Part shown: positions 14,767-22,990 of the stretch, piece after piece | Layout of the letters: every line of letters starts with the position of its first letter | Numbering within the stretch: the first letter of the stretch is position 1 | Source: Deltaproteobacteria bacterium | Lineage (GTDB): Bacteria > SAR324 > JACQKK01 | Reading direction: 5' to 3' | Assembly: GCA_029879595.1 (NCBI GenBank) | Contig: JAOUPZ010000001.1 | Location: forward strand, 1 to 29,539 | Length of the DNA stretch: 29,539 nucleotides | Notes under the pieces: model-generated | The model's input: the letters and a program-made list of their open reading frames with translations, nothing else | Told to the model about the DNA's origin: nothing | The model's database searches: none | Translations under genes and position numbers: made by a program

Positions 14767-17136
14767 TCAGTACTGGCCGAACTTCTTGCGCAGTCTCATG
14801 CGCACCACTTCGGCCAGAGTATTCAGTATGAAAGTCGTTATGAACAAAAGCACCGCGGAAAGGAACAGGGTCCGGTACAGCGTTCCATCCACCGGTGCCT
14901 CGGGTATTTCCACGGCTATATTCGCCGACATGGTCCGCATCCCGTTGAAGATGCTCCAGTCCATCAGCGGGGTGTTTCCCGTGGCCATCAGCACAATCAT
15001 GGTTTCCCCGGTGGCCCGGCCCAGCCCCACCATCAACGCGGCGAAGATGCCCGGGCTGGCCGAGGGCAGGATCACCCGCCACACAGTCTGCCAGCGGCTG
15101 GCCCCCAGAGCCAGGGAGGCCGCCGTCAGGTTTCGCGGCACGTTCACCAGCGCGTCGTCGCTGATGGTGAAGATTATCGGCAGCACGGCGAATCCCAGCG
15201 CGGCGGATATCACGATGGAATTGCGCTGGTCGAAACGCACCCCCAGGTTCTCGAACAGCCAGGCCGGAAGCTCCCCGCCGAACAGGGCGGTATCCAGCCG
15301 GGCTCCCAGAACGAAGGCCAGCCAGACCCCCAGCAGCAGGGCCGGAGCCATGAACAGGAACTCGTGGCCCCGCACCAGCCGTGAAAAGAACGGATAACGC
15401 GCCAGCCCGCCATAGACCACCAGTGCGACCAGCACCGTCAGGGGCAGTATGCCCATAATCAGCAGAAACCCCGTCAGGGAGGCCTTTACCAGCGGGGCCA
15501 GCCAGAGCGCGGCCAGGAAGCCTATCACCACGGTGGGCACCGAACCCATGATCTCAAAGGCGGGTTTGATGTATCGGCGCAGGCCGGGCTGCATCAGGTG
15601 GCTGGTGTACATGGCCGCCAAAATGGCCAGGGGGGCCGCGAAGAGCATCCCCCAGAAGGTGCCCTTGAGAGTGCCGAAAACCAGCGGCATCAGGCTGAAT
15701 TTGGGCTCGAAGTCGTCAGTGCCCGAGGAAGACTGCCAGACATAGGCGGACCGGGGATAGTTCTCATACCAGATCTTGCCGAAATAGCCCCCCAGGCTCA
15801 CCTCGGGATGGGGAATCCGCAGGTGCCACAGGATGACCTGCCCGTCACCGGTAAGGGCGATATAGCCATCGTCCCGGGGACTGATGGCCCCCAGGATGAC
15901 TCCCGCCCCGGCTGGGGCGGAACCGCCGGGCCGGGTCTCCCCGTCTGTCAGGGTCAGCAGGTGCTGCTCGTTGGTAAGTTGATCCAGGTGCACAGTGCCC
16001 GAACTGGAGATGCTGGCGGTGAACTTTGACTGGTGGGCCGGCTGAAAACCCTTCACGGGCCGGGGATGTGGCTTGATGCGGTGCACCAGGGCCAGCACCC
16101 GCATTCCTTCATCCCCCCGGGGCACGGGAAACCAGCCGGAAACTCCGCCCTTTTCATCACCCACCAGCAGGGTGGTGTCTCCGAGCAGCATCCCCAGGGA
16201 GGTGATCACCCGCCCGTCGGGAAACCCCTGCAGGCGGTCCAGCAGCCGGATGTCCTCCGGGTCCTGCAATGTCCAGCGCAGCAGGTGGCCGTCCTCGGTG
16301 CCTGCGTACAGGTTGTTCCCCTCGCTGTCCAGTTGCAGCGCGGTAATGGGCGCCTCCAGGCCTGTCTCCAGGATTTCCCTGAAGTTTTCCAGGGTTTCCT
16401 CGCCCAGCAGATCCATTCCGCGGATATGCTTTTCCACCAGGATTTTGCCGTCCTGCAGCAGGCTCACCCGGGTCTGGGTCTCCTCGTCCTCGCCGCCGAA
16501 AACCCGCCCCAGGGACAGCAGGGCCGGGTTGGCCCGCTCCTCCACACCCGAGTGGGTCAGGCTGGCCTGCTGGTCCACCATGCGCTCCATGGAAGGCCGC
16601 CCCTGCGGGTCAAACACCCGCCGGGAATATATGCGTACCAGGTTCAGGGTGCCATCACTCCACAGCAGGGAGTATTTTCCGCCCCCCAGGGGGTCCGCAT
16701 GGACCAGCCCCGGGCGGCTTCCCTGCTCCGGCTCTCCCGGCTCACCCGGCTCAGCGGTCCTGGCTGCTTCCGGGCCTTCCGGCCGGTCGGTCTCCCCGAC
16801 GGATTCCGGCGGGGGGTACAAATCGCGGGTGTCCAGCAGCCGGCCCTGTTTCAGATCAAAAAAGCCGACCTCGCCCTGGCCGGTGATCACATATCCCACC
16901 TCCAGGTAATCGTCCACGCCCACCGCCAGGAGTTCCCGCCCTTCGCCGGATACACGGGGCAGCGGGAACGAGGCCACCTGCTGGGCCGCAGGGGGGAGCA
17001 GCAGCGGAACGGCCACATTGGCTATCAGCACCAGAATCCCCAGCACGCAGATGATGACGAAGAGCCCCCCGGCCGTAATCAGCCAGTTGGCCATCCGGTC
17101 GCGGCGCCTGACCCGCCTCAGCAGTTTCTGGTCCAT
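14767..17136 (-). CDS. pstC: Phosphate ABC transporter permease PstC, long form with periplasmic domain
   Basis: The protein has 789 residues, against about 310-320 in E. coli. The start ATG 17136 has AAAGGA 6 bases upstream. TM1 is about 16-42. A very large periplasmic part (about 45-490) has repeated short strands with WD or propeller-like character (LYAGTEDGHLLRWTL, TLLVGDEKGGVSGWF, GYIALTGDGQVILWHL) and a Pro/Glu/Gly-rich linker. The permease core starts near 505 (FGTLKGTFWGMLFAAPLAI) and contains the EAA loop AASLALGASRWQTVWRVIL. It forms the channel with PstA. It starts 17 bases after the pstS stop, so the two are translated from one message. Long PstC proteins occur in several proteobacteria; the role of the propeller-like part is unknown. 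Confidence 0.95.
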   Translation of the reverse strand: MDQKLLRRVRRRDRMANWLITAGGLFVIICVLGILVLIANVAVPLLLPPAAQQVASFPLPRVSGEGRELLAVGVDDYLEVGYVITGQGEVGFFDLKQGRLLDTRDLYPPPESVGETDRPEGPEAARTAEPGEPGEPEQGSRPGLVHADPLGGGKYSLLWSDGTLNLVRIYSRRVFDPQGRPSMERMVDQQASLTHSGVEERANPALLSLGRVFGGEDEETQTRVSLLQDGKILVEKHIRGMDLLGEETLENFREILETGLEAPITALQLDSEGNNLYAGTEDGHLLRWTLQDPEDIRLLDRLQGFPDGRVITSLGMLLGDTTLLVGDEKGGVSGWFPVPRGDEGMRVLALVHRIKPHPRPVKGFQPAHQSKFTASISSSGTVHLDQLTNEQHLLTLTDGETRPGGSAPAGAGVILGAISPRDDGYIALTGDGQVILWHLRIPHPEVSLGGYFGKIWYENYPRSAYVWQSSSGTDDFEPKFSLMPLVFGTLKGTFWGMLFAAPLAILAAMYTSHLMQPGLRRYIKPAFEIMGSVPTVVIGFLAALWLAPLVKASLTGFLLIMGILPLTVLVALVVYGGLARYPFFSRLVRGHEFLFMAPALLLGVWLAFVLGARLDTALFGGELPAWLFENLGVRFDQRNSIVISAALGFAVLPIIFTISDDALVNVPRNLTAASLALGASRWQTVWRVILPSASPGIFAALMVGLGRATGETMIVLMATGNTPLMDWSIFNGMRTMSANIAVEIPEAPVDGTLYRTLFLSAVLLFITTFILNTLAEVVRMRLRKKFGQY

Positions 17137-17153
17137 GGTGCGTCCTTTCCTGG

Positions 17154-18170
17154 TCAGGGAAGATTCTTGAGCTGCTTAAGGGCCATTTTAGCCGGCAAAG
17201 GCAGATAGCCGTCCTTCACCACCACTTCCTGGCCCTGCCGGGACAGCACGAAGCGCAGAAACTCGGCGGTGATCTTGTCCAGCGGTTTGCCCGGGGTTTG
17301 AACTATGTAGATGAACAGGGCCCGTGACAGGGGGTACTTGCCCTTCAGGACATGGGCGTATTCCGGGGGATAGGCCTTGCCGCCGTTTTTCTTGCTGATG
17401 GGCACCACCCTCACCCCGGAGGTCTTATAGCCGATGCCCGAATAGCCGATGGCCCCCAGGTCGGATTCCACGCCCTGCACCACCGAGGCCGAGCCGGGCT
17501 GCTCCTTCACCCGGTCCTTGAAGTCGCCCTTGAACAGGCCCACCTCCTTGAAATAGCCATAGGTGCCCGAAGCCGAGTTGCGGCCATACAGACTGATGGA
17601 ACGGTTGGCCCAGGGGGCGGTCAGGCCCAGCTGTCCCCAGGTGAATATGTCCCGGGGCATCCCCCCCCGCCGGTTCTTGGAAAATATGGCGTCAACCTGG
17701 GGCAGGGAGAGGCTTTCCAGGGGGTTGTCCTTGTGAACGAAGATCGCCAGGGAGTCCAGCGCCACCCCGAAGCGGGTCGGCTTGAAGCCGAAACGGGACT
17801 CGAACCTTTCGATCTCGCTGTTTTTCATGGCCCGCGACATGGGACCCAGCTGCGCCGTGCCCTCGACCAGCGCCGGGGGGGCCGTGCTGGAACCCTTGCC
17901 TTCCACCTGGATATTGACGTTGGGATATATCTTGCGGAAGGTCTCGCTCCACAGGGTCATCATGTTGTTCAGGGTGTCCGAGCCCACGCTGTTCAGATTG
18001 CCGGAGACCCCGGACACAGGCTTGTATTCCGGCAGGTCGGGATCGACCTTGATCTGAGCGGCCGCGGGTGAAACCAGCGCCAGCCAGAAAACCAGCGCCA
18101 GCGGCAGGAGCGTTCCGTAAACAGGGTGTCCGGTTGATCTGGGGGTTTTCATGAATCTCAATAATTTCAT
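17154..18170 (-). CDS. pstS: Phosphate-binding periplasmic protein PstS
   Basis: The protein has 338 residues from ATG 18170; ATG 18152 is also possible and neither has a strong ribosome site. A Sec signal peptide (hydrophobic LLPLALVFWLALV then SPAAAQ) exports it to the periplasm, where it captures phosphate for PstCA. Phosphate-site segments typical of PstS are present: VGSDTLNNMM, GKGSSTAPPAL, GPMSRAMKNSE and NSASGTYGYFKE. It is the first gene of the operon pstS-C-A-B-phoU. The upstream 417 bases contain the 16-bp tandem repeats and the PHO-box-like array, so phosphate-starvation control is expected. Confidence 0.97.
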   Translation of the reverse strand: MKLLRFMKTPRSTGHPVYGTLLPLALVFWLALVSPAAAQIKVDPDLPEYKPVSGVSGNLNSVGSDTLNNMMTLWSETFRKIYPNVNIQVEGKGSSTAPPALVEGTAQLGPMSRAMKNSEIERFESRFGFKPTRFGVALDSLAIFVHKDNPLESLSLPQVDAIFSKNRRGGMPRDIFTWGQLGLTAPWANRSISLYGRNSASGTYGYFKEVGLFKGDFKDRVKEQPGSASVVQGVESDLGAIGYSGIGYKTSGVRVVPISKKNGGKAYPPEYAHVLKGKYPLSRALFIYIVQTPGKPLDKITAEFLRFVLSRQGQEVVVKDGYLPLPAKMALKQLKNLP

Positions 18171-18190
18171 CAGAAGTTTTGCGGGGCCGT

Positions 18191-18350
18191 AGTATTAGCC
18201 GGTCATAGTATTAGCCGGTCATAGTATTAGCCGGTCATAGTATTAGCCTGTCGTAGTATTAGCCGGTCATAGTATGAGCCGGTCGTAGCATGAGCTGACC
18301 GCAACATTAGCCAGCCATAGCATGAGCCAGCCATAGCATGGGCCAGCCGG
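18191..18350. repeat. 16-bp tandem repeat (minisatellite) upstream of pstS, 10 units
   Basis: Ten head-to-tail units with strict 16-base period start at 18191, 21 bases before the pstS ATG (on the minus strand). Units 1, 2, 3 and 5 are identical (AGTATTAGCCGGTCAT); unit 4 has 2 changes and unit 6 has 2, and units 7-10 diverge progressively away from the gene. Read in the pstS direction the identical units are ATGACCGGCTAATACT, each holding ATG ACC GGC TAA. The array lies in the presumed mRNA leader between the PHO-box-like array and pstS. Confidence 0.95.
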
Positions 18351-18401
18351 GGCATCGGGGCTGTTTTGCCGGTTCCACGTCCTTATCAATTTTTCGCGGA
18401 G

Positions 18402-18419
18402 TCCTTCACTGCTGAAGGA
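18402..18419 (-). other. Hairpin in the pstS leader region
   Basis: TCCTTCA (18402-18408) and TGAAGGA (18413-18419) form a perfect 7-bp stem with loop CTGC. If transcription starts just downstream of the PHO-box-like array, this is close to the 5' end of the pst message. No T-run follows on the minus strand. Confidence 0.35.
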
Positions 18420-18463
18420 ACCCCCGGGATTCTGAACAAAAGCATGAACCCGTATTTTTAAAA

Positions 18464-18496
18464 TTTTATTAGCGTTTTGTTAGGATTTTGTTAGGG
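18464..18496 (-). promoter_or_regulatory. PHO-box-like array (three 11-bp direct repeats) of the pst operon
   Basis: Three units in exact 11-base register: TTTTATTAGCG (18464-18474), TTTTGTTAGGA (18475-18485) and TTTTGTTAGGG (18486-18496). In the pstS direction each reads as a 7-mer like CCTAACA plus an A-rich tetramer. PhoB boxes have exactly this architecture: 7-bp CTGTCAT-like repeats, an AT-rich 4-bp spacer and 11-bp period, with the box replacing the -35. AT-rich sequence suitable for a -10 follows (18453-18463). The site is 294 bases upstream of the pstS ATG. Confidence 0.6.
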
Positions 18497-18521
18497 AGGC
18501 CGGATATTTTTCCGGCAGGAA

Positions 18522-18552
18522 TTCCCCGCCCTCTCCGAAGGAGCGCGGGGAA
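18522..18552 (-). terminator. Possible hairpin terminator after the SQR-like gene
   Basis: TTCCCCGC (18522-18529) pairs with GCGGGGAA (18545-18552), and CTCC/GGAG pair inside around GAA. It is 36 bases past the stop of the SQR-like gene and upstream of the pst control region, a sensible place to separate the two units. No T-run follows on the minus strand. A second hairpin, GCCGGA/TCCGGC around TATTTT, lies at 18499-18516 next to the PHO-box-like array. Confidence 0.4.
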
Positions 18553-18587
18553 CCCGGTATGATCACTGGCCGGCGCTAAGGCCGGTC

Positions 18588-19847
18588 TCAGCTTGCCAGC
18601 ACGGAGGACATCACCTTGAGCCCGGCTTCCATGGCCGTCCAGGGAGCCCCGGCGTGGAAGGGTTTGCCCGCCCGGAACCGCCAGGGCAGATAATAGCCCA
18701 AAAGCTTCTTGCCCAGCCGCCAGGGCTTTGAGGAGCCCAGCTTGTAATCCGCGTAGGCCGACTCCGGCACTTCCAGCGGTCTGTCGGGATCACCAGTCAG
18801 GCGCAGCGGCACCTTGGCGAAGGTGGCCTTGCTGAACTGCTCCATCACACACATGGCAGTGGGATGGAACAGGACGTTTTCCGAGCTTGGCAGGATCTGG
18901 CGGGCCAGGTGGCTGGCCGTGGCGTCCGCCTGCAGAAAGGCCATGAAGGCCTGCTTGACCGGAAAATCTCCGTTGTCGCCCGGAGCGTAGATTTCCGGGT
19001 ATCCCTGCACCTTGCGCGTCTCCAGCTCGGTGGCGATGAAGCCCCGGTCATCGGCGGGAAGCCCCGGGAAGGGGGTGGAGGCCATATAGGGCGGAAAGGA
19101 AACCAGCACATCATAGGGCAGGCTTTCGCCGTTGCGGTACACCACCTCGCTGGCAGTGATCCGTTCCACCGCATATTCCCTGTGGCCATCAATGCCCAGC
19201 CGGGAGAACTCATCGGTGACAAAACCATCCAGCCGGGGCCCGAAAGCCTGAATGAATCCCTTCTCATAGGTGCTGTAGGTGATGTCCACGTTATCCCGGA
19301 CGCCCTGCTCACGCAGCCAGTAATCGGCCATGAACACTATCTCGTACAGGGGGCCGGAGCACTTGTTGTTGGGCGGCACCAGAAACAGCAGCTTCTGCCT
19401 TTTACCTTCCCGGGCCCGCTCCTTCAATGCCCCCAGGGAGGCACGGAGTTTGAGCATCTCATCGGGAGTGAAAATGGTCTGGGCGTACTGGCTCATTCCC
19501 GGAATCTCCTCCGGGCGCATCCTGCTCCCCGTGGCCAGCACCAGATAGTCATAGGGCAGATCGCCCTGGGAGGTTTCCAGAAGCCTGCTTTCCGGGTTCA
19601 CTCCCCGGGCCTGGGCCTGGATAAATTTCATGTTCTGCTTTTTGGTGGGCAGCGTCAGGGGAATCTTCAGCTTTTCCGGGTCCATCCCGAAGGGAATGTA
19701 GATGGTGTTGGGCTTGTATAAGAAGTGGTCCTTGTCTGAAACAAGGGTGATATCAACCCGGTCCTTGAGCTTCAGGCGCAGATAAAATGCGGTTTCCAGC
19801 CCGGCGAATCCTCCCCCTGCGACAAGTACTTTTGCTTTGGCGTTCAT
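18588..19847 (-). CDS. FAD/NAD(P)-type oxidoreductase, sulfide:quinone oxidoreductase-like
   Basis: The protein has 419 residues from ATG 19847, with GGAGG 8 bases upstream; the frame extends to 19865. It has the two-dinucleotide-binding-domain flavoprotein fold: N-terminal FAD motif VLVAGGGFAGLETA (about 7-20), DYLVLATGSRMRP, and the second FAD motif IYAPGDNGD (about 286-294). Cys163 in PPNNKCSGPLYE and Cys333 in TAMCVMEQ match the two redox Cys that form the polysulfide disulfide in sulfide:quinone oxidoreductases. The additional first Cys of some types is absent. There is no signal peptide; such enzymes are peripheral on the membrane and pass electrons to quinone. NDH-2 is a relative, but the two Cys favour the SQR group. 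Substrate remains an inference. It is transcribed toward the pst operon. Confidence 0.75.
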   Translation of the reverse strand: MNAKAKVLVAGGGFAGLETAFYLRLKLKDRVDITLVSDKDHFLYKPNTIYIPFGMDPEKLKIPLTLPTKKQNMKFIQAQARGVNPESRLLETSQGDLPYDYLVLATGSRMRPEEIPGMSQYAQTIFTPDEMLKLRASLGALKERAREGKRQKLLFLVPPNNKCSGPLYEIVFMADYWLREQGVRDNVDITYSTYEKGFIQAFGPRLDGFVTDEFSRLGIDGHREYAVERITASEVVYRNGESLPYDVLVSFPPYMASTPFPGLPADDRGFIATELETRKVQGYPEIYAPGDNGDFPVKQAFMAFLQADATASHLARQILPSSENVLFHPTAMCVMEQFSKATFAKVPLRLTGDPDRPLEVPESAYADYKLGSSKPWRLGKKLLGYYLPWRFRAGKPFHAGAPWTAMEAGLKVMSSVLAS

Positions 19848-20102
19848 TTTAAAAACCTCCATCAAAATCCTTCCCCCAAACCGGGCGGCGGCGTAATCCG
19901 GAATACTCCGGGTACGAGCTGACCGGGTCCCGTGGTCAGGTTCTCAACGGCGGGAAAAGCGAATGCAATGGCTGGAGGCGCTCCAGGTTGACCGGGGACT
20001 ATTTGCCGGCACTTCCGGCGTTCATCCGCTCAACCCAGTTTCAGTATACGCCCGGTGCACCAGGGGTTAAGTGACAATGTACCACAGCGGGCACAATGGA
20101 GC
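19848..20102. other. Intergenic region upstream of the SQR-like gene
   Basis: It separates the TraB-family gene from the SQR-like gene, both on minus. It contains two hairpins, CCGGA/TCCGG (19898-19911) and CTGACC/GGTCAG (19919-19939, 9-base loop). A short palindrome, GGTGCACC, lies around 20054-20061. No convincing promoter hexamers or gene were found. Confidence 0.3.
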
Positions 20103-21341
20103 TTAAAGCAGGCGGGTCATGAGGGGTATGCCCACCAAGGTGCCGATGGCCGAGCCCAGGTTGGAAAAGGCCACCACCAGTAGTATCCGGGTGATGGCGT
20201 TGCGCCAGAATCCCTTGATGGTTACGATGTCATCGGGGAGCTTCTCGAAATCGCTGACGCGGGGACGACGCACCACCGCCTCCACCAGGCCGGAAACCCA
20301 GCCGGCGGCCACCATGGGGTTGAGGGAGGTCAGGGGCGCGGCCAGAAACGCCGCCAGAATGGTAAGGGGATGACCCATGGCCAGGGCCGCGCCCAGGGCC
20401 GAAAGCACCCCGTTGGCCAGCACCCATACCTTGACCATCTCCAGGCTCACCTGGGAATCCACGGAGACGAAGCCGTAGACGATCAGCCCCACCACCGCCA
20501 GGGGAATCAGCCATTGCAGCCAGCGCAGCAGGGGGCTGGGAGGCGGCACCCTGCTCAGAGGGTCCAGGGGCACCGGTGAGGAATGCTCCTTGAGGTGCCT
20601 CAGTATTCCCGGCACATGGCCCGCACCCACCACCGAGACGATCTTTTCGCCCGGCGCGGTGATGATATGGTCGGCCAGCCAGGTGTCCCGCTCGTCGATC
20701 AGGATTCGCTTGGCCCGGGGAAAGGCCTTTGCGAACCCCTCCATGACCTGGCTGAGCATGTCCTTCTGCTTGAGCTGCTCAATCTCCTCGGCGGTGATGG
20801 AACTCTGGGTGACCAGCCCCCCCATGAACTGCATGATAAGCTTCGCCTTGTCCCATAACCTGAGGTGGGCCCAGGTGCGGCGCAGGGTGATCCTGATGTC
20901 CCGGTCGGCCAGCACCAGCTCCGCGCCGTGCTCAGCGGCGGACTCCACCGCCTGGATCATCTCCGCGCCGGGGCGGATGCCCAGGTGCTCGCCCAGCCGG
21001 CGCTGAAAGGCGGACATGATGAGATGGGCCAGGAGCAGGGTGGCCTGCTTGCGGCGGATCACCTGCACCAGATCCATGTTGCGCCAGGCCTGCTGGTCCA
21101 CCAGTGACTTGTGCCGGGCCTCGTCCAGCTCCACGCAGACCGTGTCCGGCTTTACCCGGGCGATCACATCGCGCACCTCCTCCACGCTGCGGGCGGAAAT
21201 ATGGGCCGTGCCCACCAGGTACACGGTCTTGCCGGCCACCAGCAGCACATGCTCGCCGGACGGGCTTTCCCCCTGGGCTGCATTTTCCCCGTCGGCCCGG
21301 GCCTCTGACTCCTCGTGGGGAGTAGGCGTTGTCTCATCCAT
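20103..21341 (-). CDS. TraB/PrgY-family membrane protein
   Basis: The protein has 412 residues starting at ATG 21341; GGAG lies 9 bases upstream, and the longer frame to 21758 is a shadow of mpl. After an acidic, disordered start (1-30) comes the TraB/PrgY domain: KTVYLVGTAHISARSVEEV, CVELDEARHKSL, ADRDIRITLRRTW, RDTWLADHI and VVGAGHVPGI. GTAHIS and GAGHVPG are the conserved His-containing motifs of this predicted metalloprotease-like family. The C-terminal third has several TM helices (LLRWLQWLIPLAVVGLIVYGF onward). Enterococcal PrgY limits pheromone activity; the role of bacterial chromosomal members is not established. Its start overlaps the mpl stop by 8 bases, so the two are co-translated. 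Confidence 0.85.
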   Translation of the reverse strand: MDETTPTPHEESEARADGENAAQGESPSGEHVLLVAGKTVYLVGTAHISARSVEEVRDVIARVKPDTVCVELDEARHKSLVDQQAWRNMDLVQVIRRKQATLLLAHLIMSAFQRRLGEHLGIRPGAEMIQAVESAAEHGAELVLADRDIRITLRRTWAHLRLWDKAKLIMQFMGGLVTQSSITAEEIEQLKQKDMLSQVMEGFAKAFPRAKRILIDERDTWLADHIITAPGEKIVSVVGAGHVPGILRHLKEHSSPVPLDPLSRVPPPSPLLRWLQWLIPLAVVGLIVYGFVSVDSQVSLEMVKVWVLANGVLSALGAALAMGHPLTILAAFLAAPLTSLNPMVAAGWVSGLVEAVVRRPRVSDFEKLPDDIVTIKGFWRNAITRILLVVAFSNLGSAIGTLVGIPLMTRLL

Positions 21342-22880
21342 CTGCCGCTGCTCCGTCTGTTGTTTCCCGCCGGTTTTCCGCGGGAACGTCCCCCGGGTTG
21401 GCCCCCAGCGATTCCAGCAGTCGCTGGTGTATGTTGTCAAATCCCCCGTTGGACATGATAAGCACAATATCCCCGGGGCGGCAGTGCCGGGCCAGCAGGG
21501 TGATGATCGCCGTGGTATCCCCCGGGGCCTCGGCCCAGACCCCCTGAGCGCGCAGGGTGCCGGCCAGGGCCTCCGAATCCAGGTACTGCTGCCCTTCGGA
21601 GTAGGACGAGGTGAAGGGCCGGGCCAGCACCACCCGCTCGGCTCCGGCCAGGGCCCGCCCGAAATCATCCTGGAACCTGGCGGTGCGCGCGGTGAAGCTG
21701 CGGGGCTCGAAGACGGCCCAGACCCGGCGGCCGGGATAACCCTTGCGGATGCCGGCAATGGTCAGGGCCACCGCCGTGGGGTGATGGGCGAAGTCGTCCA
21801 TGACCATTACGCCCCCGGCCTCGCCGCGCACCTCCTGGCGGCGCTTAACGCCCAGAAACGACGACAGGGCGTCCTGCAGCGCTCCCCCGCCTGTGGGGCT
21901 CGCAGTGTTGCTGGCACCGGAGTGGGCCGTGAGCCCCTTATGCGCCAGCCCCCGCTTTTCCAGCTCGCGCGCCATGGCGATCACCGCGGCGGCGTTGAGC
22001 GCGTTGTAGCTGCCCGCCATGGGGACGGTCCATTGCTCACCGGCCAGGGAGAACTCCGCTGCGGGGCGATGCTCCCCGCCGGAACCCTCCAGGGGCCGCC
22101 AGCCGGCCAGCATGATCTCCGCCCCGGCCGAAAAGCCGTAGGTCAGCACCGGGCAGGACGCACGGGGCAGCAGTTCCACCACGTTGGGATCATCGGCGCA
22201 GGCGATCACCAGACCGTCCGCCGGCAGGCTCTCCAGCAGCAGCCCGAACTGGCCCTTGATGGCGTCCAGGTCCGCGTAGATGTCCGCATGGTCGAACTCG
22301 CAGCTGGTGAATATCACGATATCCGGCCGGTACTTGAAGAACTTGGGGGTCTTGTCGAAATATGCCGTGTCGTACTCATCGCCCTCAATGACGAATACCG
22401 CGCCCGGGCCCAGCCGGAAGTTGCTGCCGAAGTTGCGGGCGATCCCCCCGATAAGGAACCCCGGATCAAGGCCCAGCCCGGTCAGCACGTGAGCGGCCAG
22501 GGAGGTGGTGGTGGTCTTGCCATGGGTCCCACCACGGCCACGCAGGTGCGGTCCTCGATGGCGAAGCGCTTCACGGCCTCGGCCATGGAAAGGAAGGGCA
22601 ACCCCCGGCGGCGCATCTCGGCGGCCTCCGGGTTGGACTCGCTGATCACATTGCCCACCACCACCAGATCGGTGTCCGGGGGAATGTTCTCCGGGGCGTA
22701 TCCGGCGGCGAACTGGATGCCCAGCGCCGCCAGGTGGTCGCTCATGGGGGGGTAGACATTGCTGTCGGAGCCGGTGACGCGCATGCCGCGCGCCTGCAGG
22801 CTGCCCGCCAGGGCCGCCATGGCAGTGCCGCAGATTCCCATCAGGTGGACTTTTTGGGGAGTGTTCCCGGTATCGTTCAA
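21334..22880 (-). pseudogene. mpl: Murein peptide ligase Mpl, disrupted by a one-base frameshift
   Basis: Mpl joins the recycled tripeptide L-Ala-gamma-D-Glu-meso-DAP to UDP-MurNAc. The 5' frame starts at TTG 22880 (AAGGAA 6 bases upstream) and encodes the typical N-terminus KVHLMGICGTAMAALAG. At 22528-22530 (GGG on the minus strand) the frame shifts: the first frame runs into a nonsense Pro-rich tail ending at 22482, whereas the next frame reads THGKTTTTSLAAHVLTGLGL and continues to 21334. One extra base would restore the ATP-binding GTHGKTTTT loop. Downstream sequence is intact (VFVIEGDEYDTAYFD, FTSCEFDHADIYADL, DDFAHHPTAV). A homopolymer sequencing error, a recent mutation or, less likely, programmed frameshifting could explain it. 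It sits between surE and the traB-like gene. Confidence 0.9.
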
Positions 22881-22990
22881 TTGCTGTTCCTTGTGGCTTA
22901 TGTTCCCGATGCGGCGCTACGGCTCTGATCGGCCATTATAATCCCGTTTTGAGGTGCTGCGGGAAAAAATGCGAATATCTCCCCCGCCCT

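Noticed and set aside
18191..18350. CRISPR array
   Set aside because: Units are contiguous 16-mers without spacers; it is a tandem repeat, and no cas genes are present.
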